Below, piece after piece: positions 22,643 through 35,908 of a stretch of 64,000 bases of DNA. The notes under the pieces were generated by a model. It had not been told where the DNA came from and did no database searches. It saw only the letters and a list, made by a program, of their open reading frames with translations. The DNA lies in contig VJWN01000027.1 of NCBI GenBank assembly GCA_007644065.1, positions 310,001-374,000 of the forward strand. Direction: 5' to 3'. A program made the translations under genes and the position numbers. The DNA comes from Margaritispora aquatica (taxonomy: Eukaryota; Ascomycota; Leotiomycetes; Helotiales; Discinellaceae). Each line of letters starts with the position of its first letter. The first letter of the stretch is position 1.

Positions 22643-24668
22643 ATGGAAGCTGGAACGCCCCACGATGTATCTGCGACATATGAGAAGATGCAGAATCTCC
22701 TCAAAGCTAAGGATGATACATCGAGATTTGTCGGGCTGGCACTTCTCAAGACAGTTCTTGATAATGGTCTTCTCACCAAAGATCCGGAAAGATTGCGTAT
22801 ATTATGGGAAGCAATATCTCCGAAATTCTTAGATCGTTTGCTTAGAGCTCAGCAAAACGAAAAAGTCAGTAGAGGGGATGCCAAGGATATGGTCGATCTA
22901 GCTGTTGCTGTTCTCCATACTTTTACCATCCTGTTACCTGAGGAATCCCATATTCAAAAGAGACTGACAGGAAGAACAGCACCATTGGTGAAAGCTCTCA
23001 TCCAGAGGTCAGTACTCGCTACCCAGCCACTGTTCATAAAGCTGATACTGTTACTACAGTCCACCTGAAACTACCAAACTTATCTTGCAGACTCTCTTGA
23101 CTATTACAAGTCATCGTGAAGGCGCCGTTGAATTACTCGATATTGATGATTTGTCGTCTTTAACCGAGATAGCTAGTCAATTCTCCTATGTCCTTGATAT
23201 TTTCAAGTTTACTTGGATCAATGCCTCGTCTGACACAGCCTACATACCCACTGTGCAGAAACATATTAGTAAAATTCTGCCGACATTGATACTCGTCTTC
23301 AAGAACACCGATGCAGTCACATTGATCTCATTTGTTGGGGATCTATTGCCCAGATTGGATTCAGAGGTAAGTTAGAATCTGACAATCTTTACAGCGTCTA
23401 ATAGCATCCAGTGTTTATCTCCAAATCCAACTTGGTTATCACCTCTCATTATTCTCATACGGAAGCTAGTTGTCAATAAACCAACATCAAGTGGCAGAGC
23501 TGCATACTCTCAGCTTGCTGCTGCACTCATACAAGCCTACCCAGCCGTCACACCTAACCTACTTTTCAAAAATGAGAAATCTAGCACCTCAGAAACAAAG
23601 CCTTTCTGTTATCTTCTGATCAATTTACTTCTCATTGACTTACGTTCAACATTTCCTTCTTTGCTGGCACAGCTCAACAACAACGACTACGATGCCACAT
23701 CTCGCAGACTAGCCGCTGTATTTGATGTAGTATCAAGCTTCGTTGGATATCTTCTCCGCAGCCTAGACGATGAAGCTGCATCGCAAAATTTGATCATGTC
23801 ACCAGATATGTTACTCAGGCTCCGTAAGGATCTCTCGGAAACCATGTCCTTGACCATTGAATATCTACGTGATAGATGGGATGCATCTATCGCGGGAGCT
23901 TCAGGCCTTCACGAATCAGCTCGGAGCGGTTCAGCTGCAACATCTGAAGGGACTCGGCTGACGCTAACTTGGGATAATATGAAGAATGATGTGAAAAGCG
24001 ATCCTCTCATACTTGCTAGCATTCGAGCAATTGCAATTTGGATTGCAGAAGATGACAACGACAACTTGCGAAATGAAACAGCGGGACTTATGGATATGTT
24101 CCTTGAGCTTTACAAAGAAACCTCGGAACAATATGTGGATTATCGATATCCCATACTTCTTGCCTTAGAAAGTATCATGGTAACAGATGAAGGAATTGAA
24201 CCATTTCTTACTCAGAATGGGTGGCAAATTGTTTGCGATGATCTCCAAGCAGTTCTGAGAAGCACAGCTGAGACTACTGCTGTGTCTGATATCTCAGTCA
24301 CCGCTGAAGCAAATCGAGGGCTACAGATTGTACGTGTGCTTCTTGCCATACTGGATCATGAGCGAACCTCTTTACCCGAGGAGAGTTGGATGTCAAGCAT
24401 CAAGACTACGGCTGCAATGAAAGTGGCGTCCGGCTCACAACCAGCAATCGTCGTTGAGCTTCAGATTGCTATGCTCCAGCTATCAACGACTCTCTTGGCT
24501 AAAGCCTCCGGAGGCATGTCAAAGCGACACATCACAAGCCACGGTGCACTTTCTGGGATCACAAATCAGTTGAACGTAGTTGTGAATAGTATGGAGGACC
24601 AGATTGAAGGTAAAGAATTGATGGGGTTGTTGGAAGATATTTCATTAGATCTCGAGAATCTAAGATGA
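22643..24668 (+). CDS. Neurochondrin-family protein
   Basis: A conserved, helical, armadillo-like protein. In animals neurochondrin is cytoplasmic and linked to signalling and vesicle processes; the fungal role is not established. Three exons (22643-23007, 23060-23366, 23412-24668) encode 642 residues. The start at 22643 has an AAGATGG context. N-terminal features match the family: a helical YEKMQNLLKAKDDTSRFVGL segment, then LLKTVLDNGLL, then KFLDRLLRA. Later landmarks are PPETTKLILQTLLTITSH and a Leu-rich CYLLINLLLIDLRSTFP stretch. There are no membrane segments or signal peptide. Intron 2 (45 nt) has two possible AG ends; I chose CATCCAG because it keeps the frame open into exon 3. The gene shares its promoter region with the CLC gene. 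Confidence 0.82.
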
Positions 24669-25468
24669 AAAAAATAGCTATTTGATCCCCATTCTGAAAT
24701 GTTTGGTTGTCCCGTAGGCGCTCGCTCTCTCTCTATGTGTCTAGGCTTATGAAATGAAGATAGCACAACCGTCATCTAAGGAAAGAAGGGTGCAGTTAAT
24801 GGCGCGTGGCGATGTTGAGCCGATATTAAGGGCCGATGGCTTCAGTTTTTCCAACATCTGCATGTACCGAAGCCGACACGAAAAGCGTGGTAACCGGTGG
24901 TTGAAACCGACAGATGCGAAGCCCCTCATGAGAAGTGAAAGGTCCAGAATTTGGTTTGCTGATCGAGATCTAGTCGCATTCGCGGTGAAGAGCAAGACAT
25001 CTTCAACGTCTGCAACTGGCTAGTAATTGAGTTCCACTGAGTGGGGAGAGCTTCCTACCTGCATATGCCATGCACGTCTGGAGGTCTTTGGTCCAAGCTT
25101 CGATAGAGAGAATGGGACTGTATATGCACACACACATGCATGTTTCCAGGATTAAACAATGGATTGGTCGAGCAGCAGATATGAGAGAATAAGCGGGGTT
25201 CAGTTAATGTAGGGCTAGGCCGTGTATACCCCGTGAGTAGTGGCTGTGGATTTGGGTGGATACTGAATATTGTCTGTTGCATATCAACGTTAGGTATGGA
25301 GGAGTCTCCAAACTCGAAGAAGGGCTGCGCATGCTGCTGTGCTTCCCAAGAGATATATGCAGCTGCTCGAAAATATCTGTTCGGGTCCTCGCCGTCTTGC
25401 TAGATGCCTCTGCCATGCGGAGGCTTCACACCACCAGCTTGTGCACAAATTGGTGTCGTTTTACATGA

Positions 25469-25488
25469 ATCGGTCAGAAGTGACCGAT
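25469..25488. repeat. Short perfect inverted repeat (8-bp stem, 4-nt loop)
   Basis: ATCGGTCA, loop GAAG, then TGACCGAT. Isolated in intergenic DNA with no T-run after it, so it is not an obvious terminator; it could be a protein-binding dyad. Confidence 0.7.
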
Positions 25489-25968
25489 GTTTCTTAAGTG
25501 GGCAGTCGTCGAATAGCGGATGTTTGTCCGTGAAGGTGGTGAGCCAAAAACTAATAGACCGAATTGGAGACTGTGGAAGGAAGCGAGTTGTTTGCCGAAG
25601 CCACCGTTCCTTGGGTTTCATCGGGATGAATTTGCATTTACCGTATACCAATAGCCGGCCATATGTGCCTCGCCATTTACACACCTTCATATTGGCATAC
25701 ACTGACAGAAATACCTAAACACTCTTTGTGGTCTGCTTTCAATATAGCACCACACATGGTATATGATTGTACCTCTTGGTTATCGCGATCATGCGGTCAT
25801 GTCCACTGTACTCCTGTCCCTTCCGGTATTTACCACGATTTTAACGACATCACCTTCATGCCGTCTTTCACGTGGTGACGTCCGGGTGAGAGATCTACCT
25901 TATCAAATGTCGTGGTCATGGAAGCGAGGACATCTCAAGCTCTCCTCCCACCACTATCAAGCAAGCAG

Positions 25969-25992
25969 GCTCGAGCTCAAGCTCAAGCTCAA
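25969..25992. repeat. 6-bp tandem repeat (GCTCAA)n, 4 units
   Basis: GCTCGA followed by three GCTCAA units in noncoding DNA. Confidence 0.9.
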
Positions 25993-27515
25993 GTGGGGTA
26001 TAGATGATGTAGCCTCAATCCTTCAATCCAAAAGGATGCATCCTCTCTCCTCTCGGTGGCGCCTTGAGACTTGATTCCTTTGTTACACTGCAGGCCGGTC
26101 CGTGGGATATCCATACGCGACGACCACCCACGGTCTCCATCCAACATGAGTGGTTGTATCGAGGTTTCCCCCCACTTGGGAATCTGAAGTCACTGATGCG
26201 CATCTCTCAGCACGACACGTGAATGTCTCAGCACTGCTACACAATACCACCTTGTCTGAGACAACTTCTGCCCAATTCCTGCTTGTCTTTGAACGCCGAA
26301 ACGTTGTTAGGGAGGCAAATGATGCAAATGGCTTCTTCCGCAAACACATGTGAATGGGAGATCTCATTTGATTTGTCTCTTATCGACGTCTTCGTGTCTT
26401 ACAATTGCGGCGGTAACTCGTGAAAATTCTTTCATCCCACCACATCTGAATCAATGAACGAATTTGAGTGTTGATTTCCAAACGTCGCCACCGTGATGGA
26501 AGTGAACAGCCTCAAGTGTATCAGGGGTATGGAGGATAATGATTCGCTCCTTTCTATCTTCTTGACCTTATCTTATGCACAACTTCATGACCCCTCACTG
26601 ATCGCCTGCACATCTGACTCTTTTGATATCTCTTTTCCTCGCGGCTGCCGGTCTGCCATCGTTCGCGCAATCTATTGAAACGACAAATTACAGGGAAATA
26701 TAACTCCCAAGGTGTGCTTGCATGCACGCTTAATTTCTGTGGCAGACGCCACCACGACCACCAGAAGCGTTGAATGTCTCCCACCGCCTCTAAAACGAGA
26801 CGCCACTCGACCTTTCGGACCATTCACTGCTGCACGTTTGGAAGTTATTCTTGCTATGCCTGTCATTTTGTCGTTCTGTCTCACTCCAACGTCTGGGCTG
26901 CTGCTCCAAGGGTCGAGGCGAGTTTTCGAGATTGTCAGGGTGGCTGATATGGCTTCCATTGTCCATTAGGAGGCTTGCCGTGGAAATTCATGGCAGCTCA
27001 CCGACTCTTGAGTGTGGCCTTGATTGCGATTTCCAACGTTTAAATTGTCACGAATATGGAAATCGAGGTGAGTCGAAGGTGGGGCTTGCACACCATCTTG
27101 TATTGTTCTCAATTCTGTCTTACTGATTTCCACGGTGGTGGGTTGTACGAGAATGACTGATTCGCCGCTAGGGAACGAGAAGGGAGGAATATCCGAGATA
27201 GGCAGTCTGATATCTGTATCCTAGATGAGAAAAGCTTCTGCGTTGCTTTGCCGTTGCCGCCAAGTGGTGTGAGGTGAGATGAGGTCAGTAGTGTCTCGAG
27301 GAGGTATTTAGCACTCCTGCTCGGCCGATTCTTCTCACATCAGAGTTATCCGTCTTCCTGTGCATCGTTCGGTCGTCCTCGTCGTCTTCCTCGTCGCTCC
27401 TGGTCCCTTCGTGTCGTTGTTTAGGTTTCTTCTTCGTCTCATTCCTTGTTTTTGTGTCCTTTACGCCAATTTTTTGTTTGATACCCTCCCTGTTTGTTAG
27501 ATATCAAAATTCAGA

Positions 27516-29387
27516 ATGACTATGACGTTGGAGTACAACGAAGAAACTCCCCTCCTCAAGAAGACTCCTACTGTTACCGTCACCTCTATCGATAGCGACA
27601 GTGACTCCGATTTCGACATCTCTACCAACCCATCCTCAAGCGCCTCTTCAATCCACCTCAAATCCGAAGACAGTCAAACACAGCAATCTCAGCTTCATAC
27701 CGAGTTCGAGCATGGCCTCGACTTCTGGACCGCTCTGAGGATATATCGTCCTGCTGTGTTTTGGTGTGTGGTTGTGAACGTGACGGTTGTTTTGAATGGA
27801 TTCGATGGAGCTCTAATGGGAAACCTCGTGGGTGTGCACTCATTCAAAGAGCAATTTGGTGTGCCGTATGATGGTGAATATATCATCAGTGCTTCTTGGC
27901 TAGGTGCATTCAACTATGGTGAGTAATCGTGCTACTCTTGGGATTGGAAAGATGTTGATGAATATAGCTCCCATGCTTGGTGCTGCTTTTGGATCATTCG
28001 CTGCCGGTGTCTCATACGACAAGTTTGGACCAAGAACAATCCTCGGAGCTTGCAGTTTTGGTTCGATTGTGGCAGTCCTTATTCAATTCATGAGCACGAC
28101 TCCCATGACATTGTTCATTGGTCAGGTAAGCCTTCTTCCTTCTATAAATGGTTGTTTTAGCGCATTCGACATCAATACTGATTCAAATCTTACAGCTTAT
28201 CAATGGAACAATTGTTGGCTTCTTTCCGGTCGTGGCATCTGCATATGTTGGTGAGGTATGCCCAGTTGTTCTCCGTGGTGTGATCGGATCGATGGTCAAC
28301 CTCGGATTCGTGACAGGCCGTAAGCATCACTTGCCCTCTCATCCTCAATCCACACTAACGATATCCAGAACTCATTGCTTCCGCACTTCTCAAGAGCACA
28401 GCAACATTAATGAGCTCCGCTGCATACAAAATCCCATTCGCAGCTCAATGGTTCCTCCCAATTGCCATCCTCTCCCTTCTACCATTTATGCCAGCTTCTC
28501 CATGGCATCTTGTGCGACAAGGCAAGAATCAAGAAGCATTGGTTGCACTGAGTCAACTTGCGAACCACGAGTGTAACTCCCAGAATGCACTCTCGTCCAT
28601 CCTCGACACAGTTGAGCGAGAGCAAACCTCATCCGCTTCATCCGCTACGGCACCTAGCATTCTCGACATCTTCCGTGGATCAAACCTTCGACGTCTTATA
28701 ATTGCCATTATGGTCTTTCAACTTCAACCCCTCTCTGGATCGACTCTCTACATTTCATACTCAGTCTACTTCTTTGAGAACTTAGGACTCGACTCCTCAT
28801 CAGCATTCACCATGAAGCTGTATCTTACCATCATGGGCCTGATTGGTACGCTTCTCGCTTGGCCTATCATGTCAATTTGGGGCCGTCGACCAATCCTCAT
28901 CACCGGATCTGCAATGCTCGCCGGAATCCTCTTTATGATCGGTGCTCTCGATTTAATCCCATCTCACCCTCAAGGAGCGCTGTACATTCAAGCATCACTC
29001 CTCATTCTCGCTAACTTCATCTACGATCTCAGCACCGGCCCAATGTGCTTCGTCATCCTATGCGAAGTTCCATCCGCTCGTCTCCGTGGCATTACAATCG
29101 CACTCTCCAATATCCTCACGAATGCCACCTCAGTCCTCTGTGCCGTTTCAATTCCATATGCTTTGAATAAAGACATGGCGAACTGGGGTGGAAAGATTGG
29201 TTTCGTGTTTGCTGCTACTGGTGTGCTGTGCACACTATGGTGTTACTTCTGCCTGCCCGAGAGCAAAGGACGTACATTTGAGGAGCTAGATACCATGTTC
29301 GAGAGGGAGGTGTCGAGCCGTGCATTTGCAGGGTATGATGTTCATGGCTTTAATGCTCAGGGAGAGATTGGTGAGGTTCATTTATGA
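27516..29387 (+). CDS. MFS sugar transporter, alpha-glucoside/maltose permease-like
   Basis: Proton-coupled sugar porter of the plasma membrane. Four exons (27516-27918, 27968-28125, 28196-28319, 28369-29387) give 567 residues. The order is a Ser/Thr-rich cytosolic N-terminus, a first membrane segment leading to NGFDGALMGNLVG, then YDKFGPRTILG, GEVCPVVLRGVIGSMVNLG, QWFLPI, the WGRRPIL loop and the sugar-porter signature PESKGRTFEELDTMFE close to the end. FDGALMG is typical of maltose/alpha-glucoside permeases; substrate choice is inferred from overall resemblance only. All introns have good GTAAG/GTGAG donors, and AG ends keep phase. The gene lies at the edge of the 12-kb stretch without genes. 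No partner glucosidase is nearby. Confidence 0.9.
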
Positions 29388-32300
29388 GATACTACGACGC
29401 GACGACGACATGACGTTATTTTGAAGTCATAATTTTATGGGAGAGTTTTACGCAAGGAAGAAGAAACGACTTGAGTTCTTACACGACGAATTTTTACGCG
29501 GCATCGACTCGATTTGGCTTTTCACGTTTCGACTTCTTTTTGAATGGGTCGCTCTTCCGTACCTACTTACTGGATATCTGTTGTTCACAGCATTCACTTA
29601 GCGAGCAAGGCGTTCACGGGTTTTGATCACGGCTATTCACTTCACCAAAATCACACTATCACGTACATATATTTTATGTCGGAGTACACGCACATCGGCA
29701 TAGAATGGATCAGGCTGGGTTGATCGAGCAATCGCTTGGTTTTTGGGATTCGTTTTAAGGGTCTGGCGTTTTTGGACTTTGTAAAAGGCTTTGCTTTTGT
29801 TTGATTATTTTTCGATGAGATGAGTGGTAGCTGAAGTATACTTTTCGGTTGCTTGGTTGCTTAGTGGTTTAGTTAATATATATATATATCCTCCTCTTGG
29901 AGGAGTCAATCGTTCCAAACACACTCTTTCCGGTTCGCTCGTGTCTTGATATCAAAGAATGGTTCTCTTAACAGAGCTTTGCTTACCTTATTCTGCGTGT
30001 TTTTTTCCTACACAGCATCGAGTCTCTCTTTCGACTCAACTCGCTCAGTCGCGCTACATTAGTCCACACCACGCTACACTAGACCATGCCAGCAGCAGCA
30101 CATGACACAATTTAACTTTCATGGTAGCTACGGCGCTGCTTCTTCTTCCTCGGATGGTTTAGGTTCCTGTGGTAAAGTGAGCGAGGGCGAGCTCTCGATC
30201 ATACAGCATTTTCCTGTGTTATATAAGGCCATATTCAATTTGACTCTATGCAAACTTTTGCTCGATTTTCCGAAGAGGGTTACAAGAGAGTGTGCCTTTC
30301 TGGCCTCTTTCATAATTTTCTCTTGACTTAGTTGGGGTTTATGCTTGGCTAGAAATCGTGATGTGATTTGAAGAGTCTGAGAGAGAGAGAGAAGATCAAG
30401 AGCAAGGACAAGAGCAGTTTGGGGGCCAAGGAGCCGGGGAGAAATGGGCAGGCATGGGGGTATGTTTAAGATGTATCGATTAGGCCATTTGATGTTGTAA
30501 GTTGGTAGGTTGTCAGGTAGGTAGGTAGTTGTTTTTCTTTGGTAATCTTGTCTCACCACATATCATGTCGGTCTAGTGTCAAATTACAATACCACCGAAG
30601 AATTGAAGATAGGAGACATCTACTTGAAAACTCTAGTTTTGAGTTCACTTGACTCGTGGATATGGATATGAATTCTATGGGTCAACTTTCAAAGCTGAGA
30701 ATTGTTTTTGATTTCTAATTTCCGATTGTTTGCTCACTAATGTTTCGCCTAGTAGAAGTGCATTATCTTTCTCGTTGAACGTGTCTTAGGTTGAAGGTTT
30801 TTTTTCTGTAGGTTCAAGTGAGACTCTCTGTTGGATTTTGTTTGGATATGTTCTGCCCCGTTGTAGTTGCTGGGTCTTTTTTAAACGCACTCTCCTCGTC
30901 CCATTTGCCTTTGTATCAACTCAGCTTTCATGCAAACTTGTCTTGGTTTTGGTCTCAATTTCGGATTCGGAATCGAACCGATTAGCAGGTTTCAAATGCA
31001 TAAGAATTTCTATTTAAATTCCATAATCGGTCGGCAGTGGTTTTCTTATCCCCTATTGCGTCTACGGATTATGAGAATGGTGGAGTTCAACTATGCCTTC
31101 GAAGCTAAGAAACCGAGTACATAGTCTAACTGATGAAAGTATTTCCGAATTTCACGAACGAATGATTCACTGTCTGCATGTTTGTATTGGATACTGGCCA
31201 TGCATAATTTATGTCGGCTTATTCATTACATCTCACTTTAGTATGACGCCCATATTTCTGAAGCCTGTTATTTACCTCTTACCAATTTCAGCCAAAATTT
31301 TCATAAAAGTAGAATACAAACTAGAAATATACCACTATCACTATCACTGCCTCTATTCTCGTGATCAACTTCTTAATTACTCGCTGTACTAATCAAGTAT
31401 ACTCACAGGTCTCACTTATCGCCATCCATGGAGTCCCCCCACAAAGACAATTTCCGTATGTACCCCAAAATTACTAGATGAAGTTCAATTCCAGTTACGA
31501 CTTGTTGTATAATACGAACTCCCGGCCCTAAAGCGTATAGAACATCAAAGGCCAATCCTGCTTCAGGTGTCTCAAGGTCAACTTAACATCCTGCACTTAC
31601 TCCAGTCTTCCAGATCTTTCCCCCTGTTGCCGTTTTCCCTTGTATATGCCTTTGGTGTGAAATCGTTACCTGCTGGCCTGGCCAGTCCCAAATGAACCCG
31701 AGTAGAGGATACTTAACCAGATTTCTCTACGAGAACTAAGGTTGAAAGAGGTATACTGATATCAATATTGACACTGATGCAGATACTGACCGTCTTGGCT
31801 CTAAGGCGCAAGAGGGTCGGAGGAGGTACAGGAGTGTTTGCTCTTTGCTCTTTGCTCTAGGACTAGATATTGAATTGAGGCGAGGACTAGAATAGTGTCT
31901 TGTTCCTCGATGGCAGGCAGAGGAATAATGAGATTGATATCCAGGGAAATGGTGTTGGGAGGTCAAGGTAGAAACGAAGTCGAACGTGTGATTAAGTGAG
32001 CCCAGTGCAGCCAAATTCAGATGACTCAGACGACCACCCCATTCCTTTTTGCTTTTTTTCTACAGAGTAATGACTACAAGAGCATTGGAAAATCGCGCCT
32101 TTAAGTTCAGAAGATCGGAGGTCTGGGAAATTATCTTGACTATGATTTGATCTACTATAGATATGAAATATCTCGCCGTGACTTGAATACCCAAAAGTAA
32201 GGTCAAAGTAGGAGAAGCCAGCTGCAGTCACGGAAGAGAGATCATCTACATCTATGCAGGTCTTGTAGTTAAGTTGTTAGCTGATATCTCTGATGCGTGC

Positions 32301-32853
32301 CATATCCGCTCGACTACAGAAAATTTCAAACGCTTTCCCCCATTCCACCTTCTCTCCGCTTCACCTCTCCCAGCTATTCAACCATACATCATTGAGAGAG
32401 AAAACCCAGATCGGAAAAGGAGGCACGGTGCGAGATTGAGGAAACGCAAGCTAGAGGTAGAAATATCCATCTGGGATTGTACTAAACTACTATTCTACCT
32501 ATCCATCCTCGACAGCATGCGTAATGCGCAATACCATATATATCATAGACACACACTTTGACACCAAAGACATAGAGAGGGGGAAATGCTGTTAAAATAT
32601 TCACCGACACGTCAATGCACAGAGAAAAAATGGGTTTCATTCTTACCTTCCTATTGCTTCGTGGTCCAACTTCGACTACAACCCCTGCCCCATGGTTTTG
32701 ACTGATATAATATCTCTCGCATGACCATCTCAAATTTCATCACATAAAGTTCTGTTCCGAACGCCGAATAGATGTAGGATAGAAGACATCTACGAATTTT
32801 CATGTTTCTCGAGTATTTACTCCTCTTTGAGCAATGTCCTACTGATTGTTTAC
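29388..32853. other. Intergenic, first part of a 12-kb gene-poor stretch
   Basis: The first few hundred bases are likely the transporter 3' UTR. Small open frames (for example 30128-30559 minus and 31736-32014 minus) have skewed composition, no ATG context and no family resemblance. A tRNA B-box-like GGTTCGATTCC on the minus strand near 30970 lacks a matching A box and acceptor stem. Confidence 0.5.
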
Positions 32854-32988
32854 GTTAGATCAGCCAAGCGAGTTTGGTAAGAATGTGTATGCTTCTACTG
32901 CCCGTTGACAGTTAGTTCTGGCTTAGTACACCGATGAGTACAAAGTCTTGCTACCGCCTTGGGCAAAACTAGTCTTGGCTGATCTAAC
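32854..32988. mobile_element. Candidate MITE: 135-bp element with perfect 15-bp terminal inverted repeats
   Basis: GTTAGATCAGCCAAG at 32854-32868 is exactly repeated in reverse complement at 32974-32988. The inner flanks also match imperfectly (CGAGTTTGG against the complement of the ACTAGT side). The inside has no open frame. Size and termini fit a miniature inverted-repeat transposable element. Flanking AC dinucleotides on both sides might be a very short target duplication, but that could be chance. No second copy was noticed in this window. Confidence 0.5.
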
Positions 32989-35542
32989 ACGAACTTTAGT
33001 CAAACAAATGAACGGATAACCACCGGCAGAGGCGCGAGCAGAAGCACAAGCGTAAACATTTACAAAGCCAAAGGTATGATCCCGCTAAGCATACGCACAA
33101 ACATCAACAAACAAACAAACGAGCAAATATACGATCACTTGAGGCTAATTGCAACCTACATGTCTACCGTCTCTAAACCAACCTTTTCTCCCGAGAGAAA
33201 CGCCCAATCCAAGAGATTGGACAAACAAAGAAGTTTGATCCCTCCCTGTAAACCTCATCCTCCCTTTCCACAAACCCCTCACTGAACGGGCCCCTCCTCC
33301 ATGACGTGCGCACTTCCTAAACGATACTTTCGTCAACACACACGCACACTCACAAACACACAACTGACTTCCGGTCATCCCTCCACACCCTCCAAACCTA
33401 GACTGACATGAAAGCAAGGCGGAACAAGCATTACAGAAACACATGAAGAATGACAAGCAAGCTTTAGGTAGTTTGAGTTCGACACGAGCCTCTCCCTCGA
33501 CGCTGGTGTCAATGCAGTTTTACGCATTTCTATGCCGAATAGTGCTACACCGTCAGAAGCCGACGGTAGATAGGCGCAGAATGGAGGTGGTGGTGGTGGG
33601 TGGTGTTCATGCAAGGAAAGTCTAATCATTCAAACTTTCCGTGCTTCTCATAGGGCCCTTTCGACGCTGTGTCCTCCCTCTCGTCACTGAGATAGTGGCT
33701 GACGGAGAGGAAAAATGTCTAACCACCTGTGAACTTACCTATCTAAAAACAGGGTACTCTCTGCATGAAGAGCTGCATGTGAATTGTATGCTGACTTGAA
33801 AAGAGTTGACAATGACGTTGATGCTGATGCTGAAGAAGTGATCAGACAGCGTGAGAAAGCAAAAGCAAAAGCGAAAGCGACAAGAATGGATCACGGATCA
33901 CGGATCATGCTATGACGAATGCATTATCACATAGCTCCTCGTAAAAACGCTTGATGGACAGTCCAATTGGTAGAAGACAATCTTTAATGTCTCTACTGCC
34001 GACGTGCCTGCAGCCTATGGTTTGATATCTTGACAAGAATAAAGCCGAGCTGGGCTGCCTTGCAGATCCAACGCAGTTTGCCTCAAGGTGAGGTGGAGAA
34101 CTCGAGCTGTCCACTTGGACATCTCTATTTTGCTTTGCATAAAGACAAACCACAGCATAAGAGCTCCGCAAACAAGTGTGCAGTTCACCCTCTCAGAGCA
34201 CTGAAGCAGTGATGCCTTCAACAAGGACATTCATGCACTCACTTTCCCAACGTCAAATCAAAGTAACAAAGGACGCAATTATGAACACACAGCGACTCAG
34301 CGTGCACGGCTCTTCATGCGTCCTGGTCTCAGCACATCCGAGCACCAGAGAAGCATGTCAAGCACGTGTCAAGGTCCAAACACTCATCGAAAATTCTCGT
34401 TCCCAATCAATCTGTCAATCGGCTGATCACGCCGAGTTTCTTTGCTTTTCTTTCCTTCTTTTGCCTCCGTCTCTTTCTTCTTCTCGCACGGAGGTTGACT
34501 GTCTGTGTGTGCAGCAACAACGTGTGGTATGATCTAGCGATGGAAGCTTTCCTGGATTCTGGTAGGCCGGTACTTGGATGCAAGACTGTGTTCGTGCTCG
34601 AGCCTGAACGTTTCTTTCTGATTTTTCGTCTGTAGGGAGTGAATCCTGCAGTGAATGAAGTGTTGTCCATCCGTGCGCAAGGGAGTGATTCCGAGATACT
34701 GCACTGGGAAAGATGATTGGACGACATGATATTTCTAGGACGAGCAAAGGGACACTGTCGGTACGGTGGCCTTCATGGCACAAAGTCCAGATAACACACA
34801 GCCGGAGAGCTGACGTTCTCTCTGAATTCCATCAATGTACCACCGCACATCATTGTCCCGAGCCGTTTCTAGCAGTTTCGACGAAAGAAGGGCAGAGTTG
34901 CGATTCGCAATGTATGACAGATGTGGCTTCCTTATCCGATGTGTTTGGGATGAAAGGTTGGATTTGGAAGCGGGTGCGGGGTGATGGTGATGCCCCTGAT
35001 TTGAGTGTGGGGATCTGAACTCCTCGCATGATACTGTAAGAAGAGAAATCTGTGACGAATAGGAAGTGTTACCTTTCTTCGAGACATCTAGGAGCAACTC
35101 GGGTGAGATAATTGACAAGGTTGACAAAGGTCGAAACATTGTGACAATCTATAATAGAATAAGGTATCTCTGATACTTTGGCTGTCGCCCATCTAAGATT
35201 TTAGCTGTAAATGGTAATTGTGGCGAGTGAGCAAAGGAGTACAGAAGGATGGAAAGTGGTGGATTCATGAGATTACTTCCCTCTGAGTTGTGAAACTGTG
35301 ACTACACGACTCCGATATGCCTTCTTCGAGCTGCTGTCGTGATGTGGAAATTATAACTTGCAAGGGTAAAACACTGTTCGTGAGGTCAAATTCAGCCTAT
35401 TGTTTGCTCATTACAGCCAGCAGATTTTCCACTGTGACCCATGCAAGCTCCAACATCTCACTGAGATCGGTTGCTATCAAAGCTACAAGGCGAGGTTCAC
35501 AAACGCACAGTGAAGCAGCAAATAAAAGGAGGCCTTTCAAAT
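32989..35542. other. Intergenic, no gene seen
   Basis: Low-complexity CACACA- and CAAACAAAC-rich DNA near 33040-33370, a GGATCAC triplet repeat at about 33893, and AAAGCA/AAAGCG units near 33857. Open frames at 34407-34783 and 34735-35139 (minus) overlap each other in different frames and resemble nothing known. Confidence 0.5.
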
Positions 35543-35908
35543 CTAGAAATTAATATATTCATACCAAGCGACTATGACCGTGGCGATGTTCTCTTTCGGG
35601 GCGGGACCTTCGTTTGTCAGTGTGACGCCAAACATGTGGTGGACGGTAAAGAAGATCGGTTGTCCAACGTTCCGGATAGTCCAAGCGACGAGGACAATGC
35701 CGGTTTGCTGTTTGTTCACACGTGTATTCGGATCACGGCTGCTTGCGAGATTGGCTAAGTTGTGAGTTTGAGAGAGACATACTGTTTGGGGATGAACCTG
35801 GAACACGATGATATATTCCAGCCAATTGATGGAGAAACCGTTAGTGCCTGTTCCAAAGGTAACATGAGAAACTTGGTAAGCTACATAATCAAAAGCTGCA
35901 AATAGCAA
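35543..35908 (-). pseudogene. Possible gene relic encoding membrane-like segments
   Basis: An open frame without an ATG. It contains GTNGFSINWLEYIIVFQ and GIVLVAWTIRNVGQPIFF, which look like membrane segments, split by an intron-like stretch at 35782-35708 (GTATGT...ACAG, 75 nt). The first segment faintly recalls late helices of drug-type MFS transporters. A separate hydrophobic piece (RFLLPVAELIIFTLIPFVAS) lies upstream on the same strand near 36750-36810. Stops and frame breaks lie between them, so if this was a gene it is decayed. It could also be chance. Confidence 0.2.

Larger units (their letters stand above)
24669..27515. other. Intergenic, 2.8 kb, no gene seen; includes MFS promoter
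   Basis: Stops are frequent in all frames and short open frames have no recognisable product or splice structure. The part near 27300-27500 is pyrimidine-rich and is probably the 5' UTR/core promoter of the sugar transporter. A hairpin and a hexamer repeat are listed separately. Confidence 0.55.

Noticed and set aside
30960..31030. tRNA B-box-like GGTTCGATTCC on the minus strand
   Set aside because: No matching A box, and no 7-bp acceptor stem can be formed with upstream sequence.
34407..35139. Overlapping minus-strand open frames as a small gene
   Set aside because: They overlap in different frames, lack splice logic and have no known motif.
35543..35908. A functional transporter gene at this position
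   Set aside because: There is no ATG, the upstream hydrophobic pieces are out of frame and family similarity is faint; listed only as a possible relic.
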